Assembly (NCBI GenBank): GCA_003342895.1
Contig: PTFA01000395.1
Span: forward strand, 506,394-570,393
Source: Casuarius casuarius
Lineage: Eukaryota; Chordata; Aves; Casuariiformes; Casuariidae
Direction: 5' to 3'
DNA length: 64,000 bases
Made by a program: the position numbers and the translations under genes. Every line of letters starts with the position of its first letter. The first letter of the stretch is position 1. The notes below the pieces were generated by a model that did no database searches, was not told where the DNA came from, and saw nothing but the letters and a program-made list of their open reading frames with translations. Below are positions 23,454-33,809 of the stretch, piece by piece.

Positions 23454-26400
23454 CTAGCACTCACATTCAAATGTGAGCAGAATAAGGACAAACACCATGT
23501 CTCATTTTGCCTGTGTATTTGCCTACTTTCAAAAGTATGCATTTCAGAGCTGGGACCAAGTCTTACTTTGGGATTGAATTCAGAGAGGCCAAGTTTACAT
23601 ATGGCCCTGAGTGTGCATGCAGACTTATCTGTGAGGAACATATTCACACAATATAAAGTTGCTGCATGCATGTCATGCCACTCTTTAAAATTATTAATGA
23701 AAATAGGGCTTTTCCTCAGATTGATTCATATCCATCATCTACCATAGAACTGCTCAAGACTAAAACACACTTACACAGATTCCACAGTCTAGACAATATT
23801 TCCACTTTCTGCTGAAAAGCACCACCTGACTCGAGCTCTTTCCATGCATGTAGTTTAGGGTATACCATGAGGTGTACCTTTCTCAGAGCAAATAGTTGAA
23901 AACCTGTTCACAAATCCTAGCATAAATGCTGTCAAATTAACAGACTTGTGGGGGTGCCAGTTCTTAGAATTCCAAACTCCAGTAAAAATAAAATAAATTT
24001 CAATAAAATAAGGTCTCCTCTAGCAGAGGCAAGTGGCATGAACCCATCTCCTCCTCCTATTCTTTTGCCATGCCAGCCTCACAGTTCTCCAGAACCCTAG
24101 AAACACTTGTGGTGGGAGACATGAATGTGAAGTCTGGCCAAGACAACCCAGAAGAGTGCCTTGATCCTCCTAGGCCTCTCTGATTTGAGAGAGGCAGAAA
24201 AACTGCCTATGGAGCACACTGCAGCCATTCTTTCAGCATTATTTGCCAGGTCCTTCTCATATCCATTATTAAGCACATCCACAACTCTCAACCCATCACT
24301 GTTGATGGACTATCTGACTTCTCTCTTTCAAAATTTTGTTCGACCCTGCCATGATTTGACCCCCTCCTTCAGTCTTGACCCTCTTCCATCAGAAGTTCTT
24401 ACAATCAATTCTGACCTCTGCCTCTGGAGGTCATGTCACCCTGCATTTCTGTCACCTTCTTAGCTAAGCCACCCAGCTTGATGCTCACCACCGTGCTCCT
24501 TTAAACCTCTTCTTGCCTACTTTTTCTCCCAGCACCTTCTCACCATGCCCCACAAAAACTGGAAGCCACAACCTTCCCCGTTTCCTTCCATGTAATCACT
24601 GCTTTTTGTTCCTTTAGCTCCTTGACTTACCTACTGCATGCTTCATCTAGCTCTCTCAAGGGTCACTCATGCCATTTCCCTTACAGATTTCCTAAACCTC
24701 TTTTTTGGCTTTCCTGTAATACAGGAGCACTATGGTTTCCCCCATTTCCAAAACCCACTTTCATTCCATACAGTTTGCTCATTTTTGCCTCAAAGTTCAC
24801 TAAGTGAGTTACTGACAGCTGCTTCCCAAGGCCTTTCTATAACACCTCCCATATAATTTCAGCATCAGCATTCCTACTGAAATGGCTCTTGCAGCAATCT
24901 CTAATGACTAAAAAAACAACAACAACAAAAAACACCCTCCACCCTCACCCTGCCACTTTCCCCAGAATTTGAATAGGGCTTTGTCAGCTTCTTCATTAGC
25001 TCTTATCTGTGGGCTCTCCCACGTACAAAGCACATCTTTTCTACACTTTAAGCCCACAGGTTCTACCTCTCTGCCAGACCTTTTGCCTCCTATTCAGTCT
25101 CTCACCAACCTTTTTTCACATGTGCCTATTTGATATGTTCAGTATGGCCAAATCAGCCACTCTTTTTCATCTTCTTCCTGTCATGACAAGATACGTCTCC
25201 ATCCTAGTCTGCCACTGTAGCTTCTAAGCCTGAATATTCAATCATCAGCGTGCTCTTGATGCCTCTCCAGCAGCAAACATGCCGCGACACAGGACCTTGA
25301 TTAAAGGGTGCATATTTGTATTCATGTAACAGGTATTAATCAATCCAGACTTCAACATTGAGACTCTTCCATTTACATTAAGGGTAGAAATTACTGTCTA
25401 CATTCTCCTTCCAAAAAGTCTGCATTTTCAATCTTCTACCCAAGTGACTTGCTCCTCAGACCTTTCCTAAAAGGCCATGGAGTTAAGTGACAGATCACAC
25501 ATGGCAGTGAAGAAAAACACCAGCATGAAAGAAGGCTATTTGCAATCTTAGGCACAATAAATACTTGCAGGCATCTACCCATGGTAACTTTGCTATCAAT
25601 AAAATGCAGTTCTTGACTTTAACCCCCTGTTCATGTTTAAATGAGAATAGCTTCCAAAATTGATAATTGTATCCATACTTGTAGTTTAATATAACTTATT
25701 ACACACTAAACCACTCTTCTATCTCTACTTATGTGCATGCTCATCTAACAGTAAGAAAGAAACAGGCTGTCATTGAAGGGGAAGCTGATGTAGTTTACCA
25801 TTCCTATGGGTAGGGAAGATTCAGCAGAGCAGCTGGAAGTTCAGTAGGTCCATAATCCAGTTTAAGACCACAGTCATTAGATGTGTAACTGCCACTTCAG
25901 ATACCTAGCAGATGTGAACAGATCTTGTAAGATATACAGTACACATGTGTGGGTGCGTGCATGCACATACGTATGTGTGTCACTATCACAGCGCGCTCAG
26001 TGAAGCACATACTGCCCTGCAGAATACATACTACATGCACACACCATTTTCATTCTGAGCTGTTTTCTAATCTCAAGTAAATCTTACAGCTATGGCCTCT
26101 GTGGATCTCATCATAAAATCGATCTGGAGAGGAATAATTCTGCCGCTGATAGTTTTAACAACTGAGTCATCATAAACAAGTATCAACATCGGATTTTTGT
26201 GTCAGAAAGGAAAAAGACCACAGAAGTCGACACAATCAAAAACTTACTGTTATTCTCAAACTGAATAGCTCCAAAGCGAGCCAAATGAAAGCTGGTTCAG
26301 TTTGCTCAAGCAAACACATACCATCATAACGTGCCCAAACTTGAGCTATGATATTAATTAGCAGGACAATTTCCTTCTAAAATAACGCAAGAGTTGATTC

Positions 26401-27236
26401 TGTAGCCACAGATAAGTGACACCTATGTAGGGATAAGAAAGGTCCTGTATTTTGAGGGACATTGCATTTCAGTTCAGCAATGCAAAGGGGCAGCCTGGGA
26501 GACTGAGAGCACAGAACAGGCTGCACAGAATCCTGCCTTGTGTGATACTAATGAGAAAGGATTTTCTTCAACAAGGTGTAGCTTTCAGAACAATGAGAAG
26601 AACAAAAGCTGCACTAGTTCATCTGCACAAAACAGCCAGATCCAATTGCTTTTACCTGCAGACCAAAGTCTTCTAAAAAGCTGTGGTCTCTAAGGAGCCT
26701 ACGGGGACAATGCTCCCAGGCATGCAGTTGCCCAGGCACTCTAGGTTACAGGTGCTACGTTCTAGAGATGGGGTGAAACAAAAGGCAAATCCTTACATTT
26801 CACAGTGTGCTAAGGTGTGACCTGTCTCATGGTGCCTGCAAGCTTTGTAGAGGATGCAATCTACAGTACATGTTGAGAACTGGAAGTTACCTGTTATTAC
26901 TATGCTAAGGTAAGAATTCTCAAATAATCTGAGAGTGAATCAATGGACCTCCATCCATTTTCCTGAAATCCCTTGTTCACTCCTGTTAATGTTCAGCTCA
27001 AAATAACTTGGAGTGGAATGGAAATTTGTGATAAAGAAGGTAGCAGGACAGTATATTAAGTCTCAGAGACTACTTATGCAGGGATGGAAGCAATCCTTCT
27101 TGTCTTCATGCCAGCTCCACCCCAATGAAAACAAACAACCTGTACATTCAATACATAGGTCAATGTGAGGGACGAAGCTTTCACATTAGGTGTAATAGAA
27201 AAACATTCTTTACTCTGCCAAGTGTCTTTACAAATA
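23454..27236. other. intergenic, between tandem repeat and RYK 3'UTR
   Basis: This holds a pyrimidine-rich block on plus (about 24.1-25.25 kb) that may be an old unrecognised repeat, and a GT-rich patch near 25945-25980. The remainder is AT-rich. A longer RYK 3'UTR could extend into its right end. Confidence 0.7.
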
Positions 27237-27251
27237 TATATTTATATATTT
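27237..27251 (-). terminator. candidate polyadenylation signal cluster
   Basis: On the minus strand this AT run contains overlapping TATAAA and AATATA variants of the poly(A) signal. It is followed after about 30 bases by a T-rich, TG-containing stretch that could serve as the downstream element. It lies about 0.9 kb after the RYK stop codon. It is a variant signal and simple AT-rich sequence could produce it by chance. Confidence 0.3.
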
Positions 27252-27569
27252 AAGCCCATTTCAGGCCATAAAAGCCCATAAAAACAACCAGTACCTTTTC
27301 AAAAAGAGAAACTGCAATCCAGAAGTCTGAGGTGAAAGACTCCCACATAAGGGCTGCTTTGGCGCTTCTCTGAAGGCCTCCATTTAGCACATAGAACCAT
27401 CTTAAATCACATCAGCCTTTTATCTACAAGGAGGGGCACCATTTTTCCCCACCTTTACCACTCTCTGTATGAGGTAAACTGGAATCACTTTTACATAATT
27501 GTTTACTGCTTTAAAAAGAGGATATTGCATGTTGAAGACCAGCTTTTCCAAAAACTGTTCATGAATGAG

Positions 27570-27571
<2 letters not shown>

Positions 27572-27597
<26 letters not shown>
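27572..27597. repeat. A26 homopolymer
   Basis: An uninterrupted A26 on plus, which is T26 within the probable RYK 3'UTR on minus. No SINE or retrocopy body is recognisable beside it. Confidence 0.93.
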
Positions 27598-27600
<3 letters not shown>

Positions 27601-28151
27601 GCTTGTGGATCCAACCACAATGTGCTGTTGTCTCAAAATAGAAAAAAGTTGATACTAAAAAGCTATTCCAGATACATACAAGAACAAAACACTAGAGCTG
27701 GTCATAGAGATTCAGTTTCAACATTTTTAAAATGCAGGGAAAGTTTTCTGCAGTATGTTTTTTGCATTAATCTCCCCTATCCTCATTTTCCTACCAGCTC
27801 CATATACCCTTAAAAAAAAAAAATGATCGTGTGTCTGCTGTAACAGTGCAAAGTCCATCCAAATCTTGTGTTCAGATTCACTATCACTACACTTTAAAAA
27901 ACCTGCTGGCAAATAAAAAGGTCTTGATTTAACTTAGCAAAAGTGATATCTAGAAAATATTCAACATCAAGAGGTCTTACAAAAAAACTTCAGACTACTA
28001 AAGCATTCTAAGGCACAGTGTTTTGGAAGAAGTGCTTTCTCCCTTTAGTGTTGCTTTATACACATCACGTGTGCGAGTCCGAGTGATGCATGGAGCTGGA
28101 AATGTATGCCATCTCTTCTCCCAATTACTGAATTCAATCTTTTCTGTAGTT

Positions 28152-28263
28152 TCAGACATAGGCTCCCAATGCTGCATGAAATTCAGTTAGACATTGCACC
28201 AGCTGCTGAAACTTGGGTCTTTCTTCAGGATCTAGGGCCCAACAGCAGGCCATCACAGCAAAC
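28152..28263 (-). CDS. RYK: RYK last coding exon with stop codon
   Basis: The exon carries 112 coding bases. One base completes Leu, then come FAVMACCWALDPEERPKFQQ and LVQCLTEFHAALGAYV, and a TGA stop at 28154-28152. ACCWALDPEERP is the conserved last part of the kinase fold (alpha-H/alpha-I). The C-terminus ending AYV is the type of hydrophobic tail that can bind PDZ domains, and RYK is reported to contact the PDZ protein afadin. The acceptor is CTGCAG at 28264-28265. The exon continues downward as the 3'UTR. Confidence 0.97.
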
Positions 28264-29153
28264 CTGCAGGACAAAGATAAGTGGAAGACATAAGAGCATA
28301 CACCAGGCTACCACAGCCCCAAACCTGAAAGTAAAAAGCATTTGCCACTAGACAGCCTGTTGACAGGAGCGCAGAGAGTGCAGAAAGCGCGCAGAGAAAA
28401 AGGGAACTCTATCTTCTGACATGCTATGTTGAACAACTCTTTCAGAAGACAGACAGCTGGAATGATTAATAAATGTGCTGTGACTGGAGGTGCTGGTTTG
28501 ATTTGGGATACAACCTGTCAAAAATAATCCAGGAGGAAACAATACGTAATTCAACAGAAACGGAAGTATTTTCGAAGCATAGTTTAAAGCACTTCTGCAG
28601 TAGGTTTAAAGAAAGGACAACTGGAAGAACATGTGAGGTAGAAGGCAGTGCCTGTGCTCTTGCATTCTCCCATCTCTCTCAAGAATCTGAATATGCACCT
28701 CAAGTGTTGCTATTTGAATTCCATTTCACACACTATTTCTTCCTTTAGTCTTCCTAAGGCAACTGAAATTCCTTCTCCCTATAAAGATAGTGGCTTCTTA
28801 CTCTGTAGTTCCACAAAAAATAAGCTGGATAAAAATAAACAAACAAAGCAGCCCCTTTGCCTCCTTCCTTCCATCTTGCTGATTATCCCCATCTCACCCA
28901 TGTCTCAGAATATGGAGAAGAGCTGGGTGAGGATTAAGTGAAACTCAACATCAAAAAACATTTAATTTTAGCTTGCATGAGTTCCTTAATGCAGGTCACT
29001 GTAAAGTCACACAAATGCTTATATTAGGGTCAGTGTAAAGGCAGAACAAACAGGCAGGGGGAAGGCAGACCCAACTCTTTCATCGATAAGGTTGGCTTAA
29101 TAAGCTGGTTACAAATTAGACATTCTCCCCTCCCTCAGTAAACATGCACTTAC
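28264..29153 (-). other. RYK last intron
   Basis: This 890-base intron has donor GTAAGTG and acceptor CTGCAG. I see no repeats or reading frames of note; it is AT-rich unique sequence. Confidence 0.9.
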
Positions 29154-29290
29154 AGTTCATCAGGGCAGTTGATTGGCTGAGCGATTCTGTATCCATCCTT
29201 TAGATAAGCAGCCATCTCAAAGGGATCAATATCGACATATGGAGTCTGTCCTAAAGTCATCAGCTCCCACAGTGTTACTCCAAAGGCCCA
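29154..29290 (-). CDS. RYK: RYK coding exon: C-lobe helices F and G
   Basis: The exon has 137 bases, starts in phase 0 and encodes WAFGVTLWELMTLGQTPYVD, then IDPFEMAAYLKDGYRIAQPI and NCPDE, plus two bases of Leu. WAFGVTLWEL matches the alpha-F signature of tyrosine-kinase C-lobes, and the PYVDIDPFEM loop is characteristic of RYK. The acceptor is TTTTTAG at 29291-29292 and the donor is GTAAGTG. This segment was the first to reveal the gene. Confidence 0.98.
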
Positions 29291-31632
29291 CTAAAAAGAA
29301 ATTGTGCACAGCACCATGTTAACAGCACACATCAGATTAATTTTGTGCAATGTCTGAAGCAGCTCTCAGTCACGAACACTCAAAGCAGTTCTATGTTCAG
29401 AGCAAGCAAGTTTTACATAAGTGCAGCATATATCCAAGTTTGAGTAAAAGAACTGTCCCTATTCAACAGGACAATAAAGAAACACAGAACAGGTGTCAAG
29501 ATGAACTAAAATAGGAAGCTTAGTGCATTAAGATTTTAAGTGCTAAAAAACCCCCATATTTACTGTATTTTTCCAGTCTGACATTTCTACACACTTAACA
29601 GATCTAAGAAACACCAATTTTCGAAAAAATTAACACTTTATTATAACTCTTCAAAGCACTATAAAATATTCCTTGAGAAAGGTGCAAGAAAGTTCAAAAG
29701 GAGCAGATTGTATCAAACCATGATTTTTCTAAATCAAAGTTATCAGTACTAATACACTCAGAAGTAGGACTCCCAAGAAAAACAAAAGACTTAATCTAAG
29801 TAAACCTGACAGCTGGATGAGCATTCAACACATTGTCCAGCCAACATCCCTGCTAGGGAGGATGCTTAAAAAAAATGAAAATTGAACTATCACTTCAAGC
29901 ACAAGCACGGTGTAAGTAAAATGATTTATTAGCTTGTATCAGAAGTCCAAAGTGACAAAACAGATGATGCTGATAGTGCATGATGATGATTCACAGCTTA
30001 AATTACAAGTGCTGCAACCATCATGGTAGAGTAAAAATTGGCAGTACTGCCTTCTGTGCAAGCACTGGATTTATTGACGAGAAGGCTTTTTTGGGGAAGG
30101 GGCTGCCAACTAAGGGATATTGCCAGGGGACACTGATGAGAAGCTCAGAGCTAAAGAATGGCAGGGGCACAGATTAAGTCCCCTTCTGAACAGCCATCTG
30201 TTAGTAGTGTGGAAAGGCACAGGAGGACATCCTTTTTATTTTTGCCAGTTAAGACAAATGCACCTAGAACATCAGAATAAAAGGCGATTCAAGCAAAGCT
30301 ACTTTAAGAATGTAGTTATTTTTAATTCCATAAGCAACTGCATGTAAATGATAAAAATGAACAGTGTTTCATATCCAGGGGGGCAGGGAGGAGGCAGAAT
30401 GAAAATTCAACAGCAATTATGTTTTGTTTTTCCATGTTTCAGCTGACTAACATAACTGTTGGCAGTAGAGGAACACATTAGAAGTCTTTCAAGCCAGCAA
30501 AATGACATTAAAGAAACGCATCCAAAAAGCAAGGCTAGAACACATGCTAATTGCATTTTAACAGACAGTAGCTAAAATGTTTGTAACAGATTTCATCACT
30601 GATTATAAGTTACATGCAAGTGATAATTAGATTTGTTCTGAATGAGCAGATAAAAATATATGCCTACGTATTTTCGAAGAGTCTCCAGCTAAACAAAGAT
30701 TACATTTAGGGTAGATAGTGCTTTCTACGCCCAGAAAAACTGTTCATTTTTGCATGTTATAAAACTCAAATAGTTGTGCATAAAAAGTTAAGAAACATGA
30801 ACTGTTTATTAGAAACTGAGTTGCAATTATCCCTATATAATGCAAAACAGACGTTTTGCATTCCAGCTGGTTTCTTTTGCCTGACAGTAACAAGTAAAGA
30901 TAAAGAGCACAGAATCTACATGCATCTTGAAACTTGCTTACCTTCTGCTCCAACTCATTTATTGGACAGCCTTCAGCCTGAAAGGCACCTTCATAACTGT
31001 AATTCCTACTCCTGAGAATAACCCTCTAATTCCATCAATGCTAGGAAATGCAGTAACCCATGCTGCTCATTTTCAGTTTGATAAAACAAGTCTTTGAAGA
31101 TGGGAAATTTAACTCCCATGGAAGACATCCAGCAGCAGAATTCAGACCAGTAAGTACCATGACCAAGTGAGGAGCAGTGATGGTACTCACTTTTTTCCAT
31201 TGTGCATTATATTTGAAGCTGAATGTTTAGCATTTACTCTAAGACATACAGTTTTGTGTTAAAATTGTCTGGAATATATGGTGAATTGCACATGAGACTG
31301 GGGTGTCTTCATCCTACTAAAATTCTACATTTCACAGCCAGTGTTATATAAGCTCTTATTTCCAAGTCCAATCTTCACAAACAGTGAATATTTTCATATT
31401 CCAGATTTAAAAAGATAAGAAGAAACCAAAATACTAATTGATCCCATTTAGTACTATAAAATGTGCTGTTATAACTAAGTTTTGTTTACTGTTCTGTCTT
31501 CAAGTTTGTTACGATAAAAACACATCTTTTCCAACAAGTACAAAAGTCCTTGGCAGAGCTGACACCTTCCTTCCTCACCCCCTCAGCTTGCACACTAGTA
31601 CAGAAACCATGGCAATGAGGGGGAGGGAGGGG

Positions 31633-31655
31633 AAAAAAAAAAAAAAAAAAAAAAA
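31633..31655. repeat. A23 homopolymer after a GGGA-rich stretch
   Basis: An uninterrupted A23 follows GGGGGAGGGAGGGG (31619-31632), giving a purine-only tract of about 40 bases in a RYK intron. Confidence 0.9.
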
Positions 31656-31999
31656 GACAGCTTCGTTCAAGCAAGGGATGTATAAACACAACTAGGATTT
31701 TTCAGAGGTTTTCTAAACAATTACATTTTAAGAAGTTACAATCCCTGGATGTAGTCACATTAAAACAAACGTCATTACAAAAGAAAATACCCCCATAGCA
31801 GGAAAACAGTTCATATGGACAATGCTTCATCAGTAATTAGTGCTCAAATTCCTGCAGGTTTATCTTCAAGGACAACCTTCCTAAAAGCACAAAACCAGTC
31901 CATTCTACTGTGTACGAAGTCCAGCAAGCATGGTAGAAAGCTAGCATTGATGTTTCAACTAAGCTCAGACACTAAAAAGTAAGGAAACAGGAGGCGGAA

Positions 32000-33345
32000 G
32001 CAGAAGATGGCTACCTGAGAGGAATACATTGATACTGCCTAAGTGTATAGGGATGGAGTTCAGAAAACCAAAGCTTAGAAGAGTTAAAATTATCAAGGAA
32101 TGTGAAGGGCTTCTCTAAGTTCATCATCAAGGCTAAGGAGAACATAGGCCTACGGTTCGACAGGGCAGAAGAGCTAATAACCAAGGACAGGGAAAAGGCT
32201 GAGGTACCCAACGCCTTCTTGGTCTCTGTTTTTACTGGGAAGGTTTGCCCTCTGCCTTGTGAGGTCCCTGAATTACTAGCAGAGCATGGGGGACTGAGGT
32301 ACTACCCACAGTAAAGAACAGAGTTAGGGTGCACTTAAGCCAACTGGACACACACAAGTCTATTCAAACAGACCAGATGCATCCAAGGGTGCTGAGGGAG
32401 CAGGCCAAACTCGTTGCAGTGCTGCTCTCTATCATCATTGAAAGGTAACAGCAACTAGAAGAGGCTCCTGACAACTGGAAAAAGCACCCCATTCAAGGGA
32501 TAGGATTCAGGGAACTACAGGCCAGGCAGTCTAACATCAACTACTGAGTATGTTATGGAGCAAATTATCCTGCAAGCCATTTCCATGCACACAAAGCATA
32601 AGGTGACTGGGAACAGCCAGTGTGGATTTCATCCAAGGCAAATCGTGCCCGACTAACCTGACTACCTTCTTCTATGAGAAGATGGTCTCAGTGGACACTG
32701 GGAGGGGAATGGATCTTCAGCTTGACTTTAGCAAGGCCCTTGACGTGGTCTTTCACAGCATCCTTATAGCCAAACTGGCGAGATGTTGACAGTAAAGTGG
32801 GTGGAAAATTGGCTGGACTGCTGGACTCAAATTGGTGTGATCAGCACTAGTAGTCCAACTAGCAGCTGGTTACTAGTGGCATTACTTTGGAATACTGTTT
32901 AATATCTTTAACAACCTGACAAAGTGCACTCTCAGGAATTTTGTGCATGATACCAAACTGGGCGGAGTGGTTGACGGGCTGGAGGACCAGGCTTTTTCAG
33001 AAGAACCTCAAGAAGCTGAAGAAATGGGCTGACAGGAAGCTCAAAGTTTGACAAAAGCAAATGTAAAGTCCTGCATCTGGGATGGAATAATCCCATGCAA
33101 CAGGGCAGGCCAGGGCTGACTGGCTAGAAAGCAGCTTTGCAGAAAATGACCTGCGGGTCCTGGTGGACAAGTTGAACATGCATCAACAGTGTGCCCTTGC
33201 AACAAAAAAAGCCAACTAAGTTCTGGGCTGTATTAGTACAAGTATAGTCAGCAGGCCAAGGAAAGTGATTCTTCCTCTTTTCCCTACTTGTGAGGCTGCA
33301 TCTGAAATATTGTGTCAAGTTTGGGGCTGCCCAGTACAAGAGTAA
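32000..33345 (+). mobile_element. CR1 LINE ORF2 remnant, antisense within RYK intron
   Basis: The plus strand carries a decayed CR1 reverse-transcriptase region. At 32102-32250 it reads KENIGLRF and EKAEVPNAFLVSVFTG, like the segment before the RT core. At 32721-32759 it reads LDFSKALDVVFHS, an RT core motif. Near 32938-32970 the catalytic box reads FVHDTKLGGVV where active CR1 has FADDTKLGGV. A downstream part near 33030-33330 matches the CR1 thumb region ending in a YCVKFGAAQYK-like motif. Frameshifts and stops interrupt it and the 3'UTR is absent. It lies opposite to RYK transcription. Confidence 0.85.
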
Positions 33346-33649
33346 CACTGACAATTTCATCTGTTTTTCCCAAATTCAAAGCCATTCTCTCATGGGAGAT
33401 TGGGGGAAGCATTCAAGAACCATTCATTCAAGGAGGAAATGTCCGAGAACTAGTACCTGCTTGACATTTAAGCTATCTACCACGAGACTGGCAGCAAGTA
33501 TTAGAAGCTGGTATACAGCTGCTTTTCTGTATAAGTCACTATCTATTCAATTCCATTATTCTCAAATTGCTGAAAAAAAGTTTTAAGAGGAAAAAAGAAA
33601 ATCAACAAAACAGCTTTACAAAAAGTAAATAATAATAAGAAAAACTTAC

Positions 33650-33809
33650 CACATCACTAGCACTGGAAAATTCATTATTAACCAGGCTTTCAAGAGCCAT
33701 CCATCGAACTGGTCTGTTTTCATTGTCTCCCAGGCAATGGTAATCCATAGGAAATAGGTCTCGTGATAGCGCATTGTCTGTAATCTTAACCTGAAGTGCA
33801 TCATCAATG
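33650..33809 (-). CDS. RYK: RYK coding exon: activation segment with DNA instead of DFG
   Basis: The exon has 160 bases. It completes Val and encodes IDDALQVKITDNALSRDLFP, then MDYHCLGDNENRPVRWMALE and SLVNNEFSSASDV, ending in phase 0. ITDNALSRD is where active kinases carry DFG; here it reads DNA, the second hallmark of this pseudokinase. RWMALES is the APE-like anchor. The acceptor is AAATTAG at 33810-33811 and the donor is GTAAGTTTT. The alanine of IDDA is Thr in the human protein as I remember it. Confidence 0.97.

Larger units (their letters stand above)
27237..28151 (-). other. RYK: RYK 3'UTR, probable extent
   Basis: This non-coding stretch directly follows the RYK stop codon and has no canonical AATAAA on the minus strand as far down as about 25.5 kb. 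The most plausible end is the cluster of TATAAA/AATATA variants at 27237-27251, giving a 3'UTR of roughly 0.9 kb. The minus-strand copy contains a T26 tract (A on plus, 27572-27597). The lower boundary is an inference and could be several hundred bases off or more distal, for example at the ATTAAA near 25685-25690. Confidence 0.5.
29291..33649 (-). other. RYK intron containing an antisense CR1 remnant
   Basis: This intron of about 4.4 kb lies between the activation-segment exon and the alpha-F exon. Its upper part holds a long decayed CR1 ORF2 copy running on the plus strand, opposite to RYK. An A23 tract lies at 31633-31655. The rest is AT-rich unique sequence. Confidence 0.9.

Noticed and set aside
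1..28000. Exons of SLCO2A1, the gene next to the RYK 3' end in mammals
   Set aside because: I looked on minus for the expected first exons with membrane-helix motifs and saw none. The gene may lie further left or elsewhere in this species.
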